Source of the DNA: Flavobacteriales bacterium
GTDB taxonomy: Bacteria > Bacteroidota > Bacteroidia > Flavobacteriales_E > Vicingaceae
Length of the DNA stretch: 9,082 bases
Reading direction: 5' to 3'
NCBI GenBank assembly: GCA_029262915.1
Contig: JAJCYN010000471.1
Location: 1-9,082 of the forward strand
In this document: piece by piece, positions 1-6,537 of the stretch
Layout of the letters: each line of letters starts with the position of its first letter
Position numbering within the stretch: position 1 is the first letter of the stretch
Translations under genes and position numbers: made by a program
The notes under the pieces: model-generated
Databases searched by the model: none
What the model was told of the DNA's origin: nothing
Seen by the model: only the letters and a program-made list of their open reading frames with translations

Positions 1-37
1 GAAGCCAAAAGGAATTAGAAAATAAAAAAGATAAATT

Positions 38-2302
38 ATGAAAAAGACAACAAAAATAACGAACAGTCCCGATAGATATCGGAAGAAATTGAATAAGTGC
101 ACTAAAAAAACAAAAGTAACATTACCTAAGTTATTATATGTTGGCTTAGCGTGTTGGCTGCTCTCCCCTTTCGGGGGAGTTGGAGGGGGCTTATTTGCCC
201 AAAACGTTGGTATAAATGCCACAGGAGCAATACCCAATCCGTCTTCCATCTTAGATATAGATGATACAGGAATACCGACAGGTAAAGGATTGTTAGTTCC
301 ACGAATGACTACAACAAGACGTAATACTATAACAGCACCTATTCCCGAATCGTTATTAATATACAATACTACTACCCAGTGTTTTGAAGCGTGGAATCAA
401 GCAACTACCACTTGGGTAGCTTTTGGTTGTATAGGATGTACGGTTCCTTCTGGAGTAACTGCTTCGGTAACACCCACCCCTATTTGTGTTGGTAGCACCC
501 TTACCTTAACAGGGGGAGCCTCCAATGCTACAAGTTGGAATTGGACAGGTCCAAATGGGTTTACTTCCACCTTGCAAAATCCGACTATAACAAATATTAC
601 TACAGCAGGAGTAGGTGTATATACCTTAACAGCAAGCAATGCCTGTGCTGCTGCTACTCCTGTAAATACAGCTTCGCTAGTTGTATCAGCTCCACCAACA
701 GTAGCTGTAGCAGGAGCAGACCAGAATATATGTGCAACAGCAGTAACCTTAGCAGGAAATGCTCCAACAGTTGGTACAGGAACGTGGACACTAATTGCAG
801 GAACAGGAACCATAACTACTTCTGGTTCTCCAACCTCAGGAATAACAGGATTAGGAGTAGGAGCCAATACCTTTAGATGGACAATAGCAAATGCACCTTG
901 TGCAGCAAGTACCGATGATGTGGTAATTACTAGAACAGCTCCACCAACAGTAGCTGTAGCAGGAGCAGATCAGAATATATGTGCAACAACAGCAACCTTA
1001 GCAGGAAATGCTGCGGTAGTTGGAACAGGAACATGGACATTAATAGCAGGAACAGGAACGATAACTACTCCTGGTTCTCCAACAAGTGGAATAACAGGAT
1101 TAGGAGTAGGAGCCAATACCTTTAGATGGACAATAGCAAATGCACCTTGTGTAGCAAGTACCGATGATGTGGTAATTACAGGAGTTGCAACTCCAACAGT
1201 AGCTGCAGCAGGAGTCGACCAGAATATATGTGCAACAACAGCAACCTTAGCAGGAAATGCTGCGGTGGTTGGAACAGGAACGTGGACATTAATAGCAGGA
1301 ACAGGAACGATAACTACTCCTGGTTCTCCAACAAGTGGAATAACAGGATTAGGAGTAGGAGCCAATACCTTTAGATGGACAATAGCAAATGCACCTTGTG
1401 CAGCAAGTACCGATGATGTGGTAATTACCAGAACAGCTTCACCAACAGTAGCTGCAGCAGGAGTTGACCAAATCTTAGCTTGTGGTTTAACCGTAGCCAC
1501 TCTTGCAGGAAACGCTCCTACAACAGGAACTGGAAATTGGACAGTAGTAGCAGGAACAGCTACGATAACAACACCAACATCTGCCACAAGTGGTGTAACA
1601 GGATTAGCAGGATCTGGAACCGTTACTTTACGATGGACAATAACGAATGCATCTTGTACACCAAGTACAGATGATGTGGTGATAACTACAGTAGGTAGTT
1701 GCCCTCCAACCTTTCCTTGTGGAGGTACAGTAATACCTATTGTAGATGTAACCAGCCCTACAGGTAGAATATGGATGGACAGGAATTTAGGAGCGAGCCA
1801 GGTAGCAACAAGCAGTACTGATGCAGCAGCTTATGGCGATTTGTACCAATGGGGAAGATGTTCTGATGGGCACGAAAAACGTACCAGTGGTACAACAGCT
1901 ACACTAAGCCCAACAAACACACCAGGGCATCCTAATTTTATAACAGCAGGTGGTGCTCCAAACGATTGGCGTAGCCCACAAAACAATGGTTTATGGCAGG
2001 GGGGAGGTATTAACAACCCTTGTCCAACGGGTTATCGTATTCCAACAGAACCAGAATTAAATGCAGAACGCTTGAGTTGGGCTACCAGCAATGCAGCAGG
2101 GGCTTTTGCTTCGCCATTAAAACTCCCTATGAGTGGTGAGCGTAGCGTCATGGGTGCGCTCTTAGGTATAGGTACGATCGGCTGGTATTGGAGCAGTGCC
2201 GTTACCGGTGTAGGTGCGAGGTACTTGAGCTTCAATATTAGTATTTCCGCTATGGTCAGCAGAAATAGAGCGGATGGGATGTCAGTACGTTGTATTAAGT
2301 AA
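38..2302 (+). CDS. Secreted repeat protein with C-terminal FISUMP (Fib_succ_major) domain
   Basis: A 754-residue exported, probably surface-displayed protein of adhesin type; the ligand is unknown. The N-terminus is basic and unusually long (about 32 residues), followed by a hydrophobic segment. Cleavage is likely after Ala54 (GLFA|QN). Residues 55-125 (QNVGINATG...LLVPRM...LLIYNT) match the N-terminal module of the protein at 4163-6421. Residues about 133-219 form an Ig/PKD-like domain (SWNWTGPNGF, GVYTLTASNAC). Four 83-residue PKD-like repeats follow at about 220-552, each with TLAGN, GTWT, RWTI.NA.C and STDDVVIT. The C-terminal 190 residues are a FISUMP domain: WMDRNLGA (579-586), PCPTGYRIP (661-669), WYWSS (716-720) and RADGMSVRCIK at the end. 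No type IX secretion tail domain is seen, because FISUMP occupies the C-terminus. ATG38 is the only plausible start, as no other in-frame ATG precedes the hydrophobic segment. The export and domain assignments are strong; the adhesive role is inferred. Confidence 0.88.
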   Translation: MKKTTKITNSPDRYRKKLNKCTKKTKVTLPKLLYVGLACWLLSPFGGVGGGLFAQNVGINATGAIPNPSSILDIDDTGIPTGKGLLVPRMTTTRRNTITAPIPESLLIYNTTTQCFEAWNQATTTWVAFGCIGCTVPSGVTASVTPTPICVGSTLTLTGGASNATSWNWTGPNGFTSTLQNPTITNITTAGVGVYTLTASNACAAATPVNTASLVVSAPPTVAVAGADQNICATAVTLAGNAPTVGTGTWTLIAGTGTITTSGSPTSGITGLGVGANTFRWTIANAPCAASTDDVVITRTAPPTVAVAGADQNICATTATLAGNAAVVGTGTWTLIAGTGTITTPGSPTSGITGLGVGANTFRWTIANAPCVASTDDVVITGVATPTVAAAGVDQNICATTATLAGNAAVVGTGTWTLIAGTGTITTPGSPTSGITGLGVGANTFRWTIANAPCAASTDDVVITRTASPTVAAAGVDQILACGLTVATLAGNAPTTGTGNWTVVAGTATITTPTSATSGVTGLAGSGTVTLRWTITNASCTPSTDDVVITTVGSCPPTFPCGGTVIPIVDVTSPTGRIWMDRNLGASQVATSSTDAAAYGDLYQWGRCSDGHEKRTSGTTATLSPTNTPGHPNFITAGGAPNDWRSPQNNGLWQGGGINNPCPTGYRIPTEPELNAERLSWATSNAAGAFASPLKLPMSGERSVMGALLGIGTIGWYWSSAVTGVGARYLSFNISISAMVSRNRADGMSVRCIK
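67..85. repeat. Short palindrome within the leader of the FISUMP protein
   Basis: CCGATA at 69-74 and TATCGG at 77-82 are perfect 6-bp inverted arms around a GA spacer, with near-symmetric flanks. The sequence resembles the TCCCGATAGCTATCGGGA type of short palindrome that I recall as frequent in Bacteroidota genomes (from memory, not searched). It is translated in frame as SPDRYR (residues 10-15), in the long basic N-terminus before the signal peptide core. Confidence 0.5.
163..190. repeat. GC-rich hairpin element inside the signal peptide region
   Basis: CTCCCC (163-168) pairs with GGGGAG (174-179) around a TTTCG loop and is followed by TTGGAGGGGGC. It is a conspicuous GC-rich island in AT-rich DNA and resembles a dispersed Bacteroidota palindrome (recalled, not searched). 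It encodes SPFGGVGGG (residues about 43-51) in the middle of the hydrophobic leader, where the related protein at 4163 has an uninterrupted hydrophobic core. Confidence 0.55.
695..1692 (+). repeat. Four tandem 249-bp repeats encoding PKD-like domains
   Basis: The anchor CCAACAGTAGCTG begins units at 695, 944, 1193 and 1442, exactly 249 bp (83 codons) apart. Units 2 and 3 are nearly identical and share an uninterrupted run of about 118 bases, from TGGACATTAA to CACCTTGTG. Unit 1 differs modestly. Unit 4 is clearly diverged (ILACGLTVATLAGN, GSGTVTLRWTITNASC) and closes the array. The period is a whole number of codons, so copy number can change without frameshift. Confidence 0.92.
2132..2299 (+). 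other. Candidate variable region (DGR-like) at the 3' end of the FISUMP gene
   Basis: This is the C-terminal part of the lectin-like FISUMP domain, residues about 699-754. By hand count, 2131-2230 holds 17 A and 40 G per 100 bases, while 1901-2000 of the same gene holds 34 A and 21 G. Many positions where FISUMP proteins commonly carry Asn or small polar residues here have mixed residues encoded by NNC or NNT codons: AGC703, GTC704, ATC714, TAC729, AGC731, ATT734, ATT736, TCC737, GTC740, AGC741 and GAT746. The scaffold residues (YWSS, F732, N743-R744-A745, SVRC) are kept. This fits adenine-directed diversification from an AAY-rich template. No template repeat or reverse transcriptase is present in the window, so the call is inference. 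Confidence 0.4.
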
Positions 2303-2348
2303 GAATTAGTCAATTTGAAAAGCGAAGCGATTTGTCAATTTGACGCTT

Positions 2349-2388
2349 TAATTCATCATCCTGCCTTTTTCAGACAGATGGTGAATTA
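2349..2388. repeat. Imperfect hairpin downstream of the FISUMP gene
   Basis: TAATTCATCATC (2349-2360) pairs with GATGGTGAATTA (2377-2388) with one wobble. The pairing then extends imperfectly through a one-base bulge (TGCCT against AGACA) around a T-rich loop. It lies 47 bp after the stop codon. It could act as a weak transcription terminator, be a decayed mobile palindrome, or be the cruciform type of element found downstream of some DGR variable regions. The sequence alone does not decide. Confidence 0.45.
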
Positions 2389-2425
2389 GTTTACAACCCG
2401 AAGGGTCGATTTAAAAAAAAATAAG

Positions 2426-2512
2426 CGTCATTGCGAGCGTAACACAATGGAGCAAAGCAATCTCATTCTAATGAGCAGATTGCTTCGGGCAGAAAAAGGC
2501 CTCGCAATGACG
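2426..2512. repeat. Dispersed palindromic repeat (CGTCATTGCGAG...CTCGCAATGACG), intergenic copy
   Basis: The outer arms CGTCATTGCGAG (2426-2437) and CTCGCAATGACG (2501-2512) are perfect 12-bp inverted repeats. The inner arms AAGCAATCTCATT (2455-2467) and AATGAGCAGATTGCTT (2470-2485) pair with a small bulge, giving a long nested hairpin of 87 bp. The same outer sequence recurs inside the glycosyltransferase gene at 6867-6970 and 7113-7139. The element resembles non-autonomous REP/MITE-like repeats known from many bacterial genomes. Confidence 0.85.
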
Positions 2513-2690
2513 GAAACCACTAACAAATGACAAGAGTACTTTAATGAAAAATTGACCAGAAAATTTTAAAGAATCCACGAAATCTATGATATAAATAAAG
2601 GCATAAAAACTAACGGAAAAGGGTTTTGTCCTTGGATGAAAGTTTAATTAAAATGTGCAAAGTGGAGGAATTTTTTCTGTTATTTGTGCT

Positions 2691-3920
2691 ATGTTTTCGC
2701 GTTTTATTACAGTTTTATTACTATTAAGTTCTTTAATAGTAGAGGGGCAACCAAATTTTAAAGATAGCCTACGCTTAATGTTAAAGGACTATACTACGAA
2801 AAGTGAATTAAATACTTTAGCTTATAACTATCTTTTAACAAAGAATTGTGATGAAGCTATTCTATTGTATCAGCAGATAATCAATGATTATGATACTTTA
2901 TCGCAAGCTCAAATTTATAAGGGGTATTTGTATAATCATTTAGGAGTTTCTTATTTCTGTGCCAATGATTTTGAGAATGCACTTACTAATTTTAATAAAG
3001 GATTATCAATAAGAGAAGAATTTAGCGATACATTAGGAGTAGCAAATAGTTATAGCAATATTGGTTTGGTGTATGGTAAATTGCTCGAATACAAAAAAGC
3101 ATTAAAGTATCACGAAAAATCATTAGACATATTCTATGACATTTCATTGCATGCTGGGATAGCCAATGAATTTAATAATATTGGCGAATTGCATTATAAA
3201 CTTAAGCAATATGATAATGCTGAAAAATATTTTTTACAATCTATTGAAATTTTCGATTCGTTAAATGACATTGAAGGATTGTTAGATAATCATCGTGATA
3301 TGGTAAACAATTATTTTGCACAGAAAAAATATAAAAAGTCACACGAACATTATCAAAAAATGACAATAGTTTCTGAAATTCTTGTAAAAAGTAATGCGAA
3401 AACGTTTGCAGAGGCAAAAAGCAGGTACAATACAGAAAAAAAGCAGCAAGAAAATAAGCTATTAAAAAAAGAGATAGAAGTTAGGAAGTATAGACAATAT
3501 GGACTTGTATCGTTCTTAATTCTTATACTAATTTTGATTATCCTTTTTTTCTTTAATTACAAAAAGAAAAAAAGGGAAGAAAGAGAAAAGTTACTTATAG
3601 AACTTAAACTTATAAAAGCTGAAGCAATTATTAAAAATATAAGTCCATCAGCTCAAACAAGAGAATCAGAAATAAATCAAAAAGCAATAAATGAGTATAC
3701 AAACCAAAAGCTAAATGAGACGGACTGGAAGATACTGATCATTATATATACTAATCCTACAATTATAAATAGCGAGATTGCAGACACTGTCCATTTAAGC
3801 ATTCAAGGGGTTAAGTCTTCTCTTAAAAAAATGTACTCACTTTTCGATCTTGAATCAGGAGGCAATAAAAAACTTGCTCTCGTTATTAAAATAACTCAAA
3901 TCATTCAGAAAGAGTTTTAA
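2691..3920 (+). CDS. TPR / transmembrane / C-terminal HTH protein, probable membrane-bound regulator
   Basis: A 409-residue protein if started at ATG2691, which places a signal peptide (MFSRFITVLLLLSSLIVEGQ) exactly at the N-terminus. A GTG at 2655 would add 12 residues ahead of it and is less likely. Three TPR-like repeats cover about residues 74-195 (LGVSYFCANDFENALTNF, IGLVYGKLLEYKKALKYH, IGELHYKLKQYDNAEKYF). A charged helical segment and one transmembrane helix (about 269-291, SFLILILILIILFFFNY) follow, then a basic coiled stretch and a C-terminal helix-turn-helix-like domain from about 341 (LNETDWKILIIIYTNP...NSEIADTVHLSIQGVKSSLKKMY). This architecture is a Bacteroidota type with extracytoplasmic TPRs and a cytoplasmic LuxR-like DNA-binding domain. 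It probably senses a protein or envelope signal. Its place between two surface-protein genes suggests one as a target (inference). Confidence 0.8.
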   Translation: MFSRFITVLLLLSSLIVEGQPNFKDSLRLMLKDYTTKSELNTLAYNYLLTKNCDEAILLYQQIINDYDTLSQAQIYKGYLYNHLGVSYFCANDFENALTNFNKGLSIREEFSDTLGVANSYSNIGLVYGKLLEYKKALKYHEKSLDIFYDISLHAGIANEFNNIGELHYKLKQYDNAEKYFLQSIEIFDSLNDIEGLLDNHRDMVNNYFAQKKYKKSHEHYQKMTIVSEILVKSNAKTFAEAKSRYNTEKKQQENKLLKKEIEVRKYRQYGLVSFLILILILIILFFFNYKKKKREEREKLLIELKLIKAEAIIKNISPSAQTRESEINQKAINEYTNQKLNETDWKILIIIYTNPTIINSEIADTVHLSIQGVKSSLKKMYSLFDLESGGNKKLALVIKITQIIQKEF

Positions 3921-4006
3921 TTTTTCTACATCCATAGTACATCACACTTTGGGGTGAAATTAGCCAATTCAACCCTGTGAGTGAGGTTATTTTGCCGCAC
4001 ATACAA

Positions 4007-4014
4007 TAGTTTTG
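4007..4014 (+). promoter_or_regulatory. Candidate Bacteroidota -7 element (TAGTTTTG) ahead of the S74 gene
   Basis: The octamer fits TAnnTTTG, the -7 consensus of the Bacteroidota primary sigma factor. A TTTG lies upstream at 3991-3994, but the spacing (12 bp) is shorter than the usual ~19. Transcription from here would give a 5' leader of roughly 140 nt. The rest of the 242-bp gap (3921-4162) is AT-rich with no other clear signal. Confidence 0.25.
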
Positions 4015-4162
4015 AATTTTATATAATTAACCTGAATTAATTGTTGAGAAAACCTTTTGGTGAAAAACTGTTTATCATTACCCAATTTTTTGTAGTTGGT
4101 AGCCATTCTCTTTTGCATTATTGGAATTCTTGTTTTTACCTAACATAATAATAGAATAAAGT

Positions 4163-6421
4163 ATGAAAAGAGAATTTTTAACCTTTTGTTTAGTCATCCT
4201 TTCATTAATTGGAGTGGCTCAAAACGTAGGCATTAATGCCACAGGTTCAACCCCTAATACATCAGCAGGGTTAGATGTTGATTTTACCAATAAGGGCTTT
4301 TTAGTTCCAAGAGTAGTATTAACAGGTATAAATGATGCTATAACGATTACCACTCCTGCAACAAGCTTATTGGTATATAACACCAATGCGGTTTTACCAG
4401 AAGGAGTTGGTTATTATTACAATTCAGGAACACCGGTTGCTCCAAATTGGGTACGTTTTACTACTGGTGTGTCAAATAACGATTGGTCTTTAACAGGCAA
4501 TTCAGGAACTAACCCAGCAACTAATTTTATTGGAACCACTGATGCACAAGATTGGGTAATAAAAACTAACAATACTGAAAAAATGAGGGTACTTAGTAAT
4601 GGGTATGTGGGAGTTGGATTGCCTAATCCTTTGTCAAAATTGCATGTTTATAATCAACAAAATGTAGTTGCTTCAGAGGATGTGGCTCAATTTGGTGGTT
4701 TTAATATGTCTGGTCTATATGCTGATCGATTTAATAGAATTTCTATTTATAATCGTAATGGAAAAAATGTTTGGTTAGGTTTAGAAGGATCAGATCCCAA
4801 TATTATTCGTGGGTATTTGGGATTAGAACCTTTAGGAGGATCTAAAAATGTTATACTGACGTTTGAAGGAACTAACAATAGAGTTGGTATCAATGATAGT
4901 ATGCCTAATGCTAAATTAGAGGTTTCTGCTAATGGTGGAACAGATGACCTTTTTATGATTTCCAGTGACGATAACACTGATGGAGATTTAATGATAGTTA
5001 AAAATAATGGAAATGTAGGGATAGGAACAAATACTCCTCTAGGTGAGTTATATGTTGCTGATTCAGCGAGTATCAGTTCTATTATAATTGATGGTGCTAC
5101 CAACTTTGGGTCAGTACTTCGTTTATCCACAGCAGGGAGTATGTTATGGGATATGTTTAGTGATCCATTTAATGGTAATAAACTACAATTTAGTGCAGCT
5201 GGGGCGGATAGATTGATGAGTTTTACCCAAACTGGAAACGTAGGAATTGGAACTGGCTTAGGTAATCCCCAAAACCGGCTAGATGTAGAAGGCGGAGCCG
5301 TAATTGGTGCAACTTACTCGGGTACTAATACTGCTCCCACAAACGGTTTATTAGTAGAAGGTAATGTGGGAATTAACACTACTGCACCAATAAATAGATT
5401 ACAAGTTTCAGGCTTATCCCAATCTGCTATATATGCCACTGCTGATGGGGCAAGATTTCATGATGGAAGTTTTGGAGTTAATTTAGGAGGAAGTTCCACA
5501 GGCTCTTATGGGTGGATACAAGGGACAAATAATGGTGTAGGTCCAAGTTTAATTAGGATACAAAATAGGGGAGGTAATGTTGTTATTGGTAGAGACCAAT
5601 ATAGTGAGTTTAGATTAAATGTTGGCCATGTTTCAGGGGATAATCACAGAGGAATTATTGTTTCAGATAATTTGAGTTCTCAGGCTGTAATAGTCCCAAT
5701 TACGGATGAAAATCCTGATATCGGTTTAGCATCATTTGGATACAATCATTATGCTTCATCTGCAGGTCAATTAAATTACAATGGAGGATACAACTCTGCT
5801 TCTGGCACTGGTTATTCTGGCAATATTAAATTTTGGACAGCTCCCCCTGATACAGGAGGCTTCTCTTTAACTCCTAATGTAAGAATGACAATAAACAATG
5901 CTGGAAATGTAGGTATTGGAACTATAGCACCTACAGCACAATTACATACGACTGGGAGTGTTCGTTTTGAAACATTTGGAGCGGGTACTTTAGTTACAGA
6001 TGCAGCTGGAAATGTATCTGTTTCTTCCGATGAACGGTTAAAAGATATTCAAGAAAACTATACAAGAGGGTTAAACGATTTGGAAAATATAGCTCCTATT
6101 TCATATAAATGGAGGAAAGAAACAGGGTATGATACTTTAAACACATATACTGGTTTTTCAGCACAGAATGTACAAAAGAATATTCCGGAGGCTGTGAGTA
6201 CAAACGATGATGGATACCTAACATTAAGTGATAGACCAATTATAGCTACACTAGTAAATGCAGTAAAAGAGCAACAACAAATTATTGAAAAATTAATGTT
6301 AGAAAACAAAATAATGAAAACAAAAATTGAAAATACAATTACTGAAACCGACCGATTTAAAACAGCCACAGAAGCCCGGTTAGCCCAACTAGAAGGATTA
6401 TTAAAAATCGCTCAAAAATAG
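4163..6421 (+). CDS. Secreted fibre-like protein with C-terminal peptidase S74 chaperone domain
   Basis: A 752-residue exported protein. The signal peptide MKREFLTFCLVILSLIGVA is cut before QNVGINATG, and the mature N-terminus matches the FISUMP protein at 38-2302. The middle carries scattered shaft-like motifs (GVGLPNPLSKLHV ~148, VGINDSMPNAKLEV ~241, VGIGTNTPLGELYV ~284, VGIGTGLGNPQNRLDV ~360, VGINTTAPINRLQV ~402, VGIGTIAPTAQLHT ~583), typical of trimeric beta fibres. The S74 domain begins at S622-D-E-R-L-K627 and continues through APISYKWR and YTGFSAQNVQKNIPEAV. In phage endosialidase tailspikes the Ser/Lys pair five residues apart performs self-cleavage after trimer folding, and both residues are present here. 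The last ~50 residues form a coiled coil. No phage genes surround it, so it is probably a cellular surface fibre. The ligand is unknown. Confidence 0.9.
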   Translation: MKREFLTFCLVILSLIGVAQNVGINATGSTPNTSAGLDVDFTNKGFLVPRVVLTGINDAITITTPATSLLVYNTNAVLPEGVGYYYNSGTPVAPNWVRFTTGVSNNDWSLTGNSGTNPATNFIGTTDAQDWVIKTNNTEKMRVLSNGYVGVGLPNPLSKLHVYNQQNVVASEDVAQFGGFNMSGLYADRFNRISIYNRNGKNVWLGLEGSDPNIIRGYLGLEPLGGSKNVILTFEGTNNRVGINDSMPNAKLEVSANGGTDDLFMISSDDNTDGDLMIVKNNGNVGIGTNTPLGELYVADSASISSIIIDGATNFGSVLRLSTAGSMLWDMFSDPFNGNKLQFSAAGADRLMSFTQTGNVGIGTGLGNPQNRLDVEGGAVIGATYSGTNTAPTNGLLVEGNVGINTTAPINRLQVSGLSQSAIYATADGARFHDGSFGVNLGGSSTGSYGWIQGTNNGVGPSLIRIQNRGGNVVIGRDQYSEFRLNVGHVSGDNHRGIIVSDNLSSQAVIVPITDENPDIGLASFGYNHYASSAGQLNYNGGYNSASGTGYSGNIKFWTAPPDTGGFSLTPNVRMTINNAGNVGIGTIAPTAQLHTTGSVRFETFGAGTLVTDAAGNVSVSSDERLKDIQENYTRGLNDLENIAPISYKWRKETGYDTLNTYTGFSAQNVQKNIPEAVSTNDDGYLTLSDRPIIATLVNAVKEQQQIIEKLMLENKIMKTKIENTITETDRFKTATEARLAQLEGLLKIAQK

Positions 6422-6537
6422 ACTACCCTGAAGAAAACACTAATTATATTACCATTTTCTAGATATTGTCAAAGTAGGATGATTCTGAATAATGATACTT
6501 ATTTAGTAATAGATAGTAGTACTTTTTTAATTGCACG

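Larger units (their letters stand above)
2303..2690. other. Intergenic region rich in repeats
   Basis: No supported gene lies in these 388 bases. The first part holds a direct repeat GTCAATTTGA (2309-2318 and 2334-2343, 25 bp apart) and an imperfect hairpin (2349-2388). ACCCGAAGGGT at 2396-2406 is another small palindrome, followed by an A-rich run and then a full dispersed palindromic element (2426-2512). The last ~170 bases are plain AT-rich DNA; I found no clear TAnnTTTG promoter for the downstream gene there. Confidence 0.6.

Noticed and set aside
397..867. Long open frame on the minus strand across the first repeat domains
   Set aside because: It is the antisense shadow of the FISUMP gene; its Val/Pro/Ala-rich product mirrors the Thr/Gly-rich sense codons, and it has no independent features.
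970..1587. 205-codon minus-strand open frame with internal repeats
   Set aside because: Its repeats are simply the 249-bp sense repeats read backwards; no recognisable domain or signal.
695..1692. CRISPR-like or satellite array
   Set aside because: The period is 249 bp without unique spacers and the units are continuous coding domains.
2655..2690. GTG start giving a 12-residue longer TPR-HTH protein
   Set aside because: ATG2691 begins a textbook signal peptide; the extra residues would precede it, and the GGAGGA at 2663-2668 is too far upstream to decide the matter.
4163..6421. Prophage tail fibre
   Set aside because: The S74 domain is phage-like, but a signal peptide is present, the N-terminal module is shared with a cellular surface protein, and no phage structural, lysis or integration gene is visible.
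6422..6537. Bidirectional terminator between the convergent genes
   Set aside because: I could not find a convincing stem followed by a T-run on either strand; only short chance inversions.
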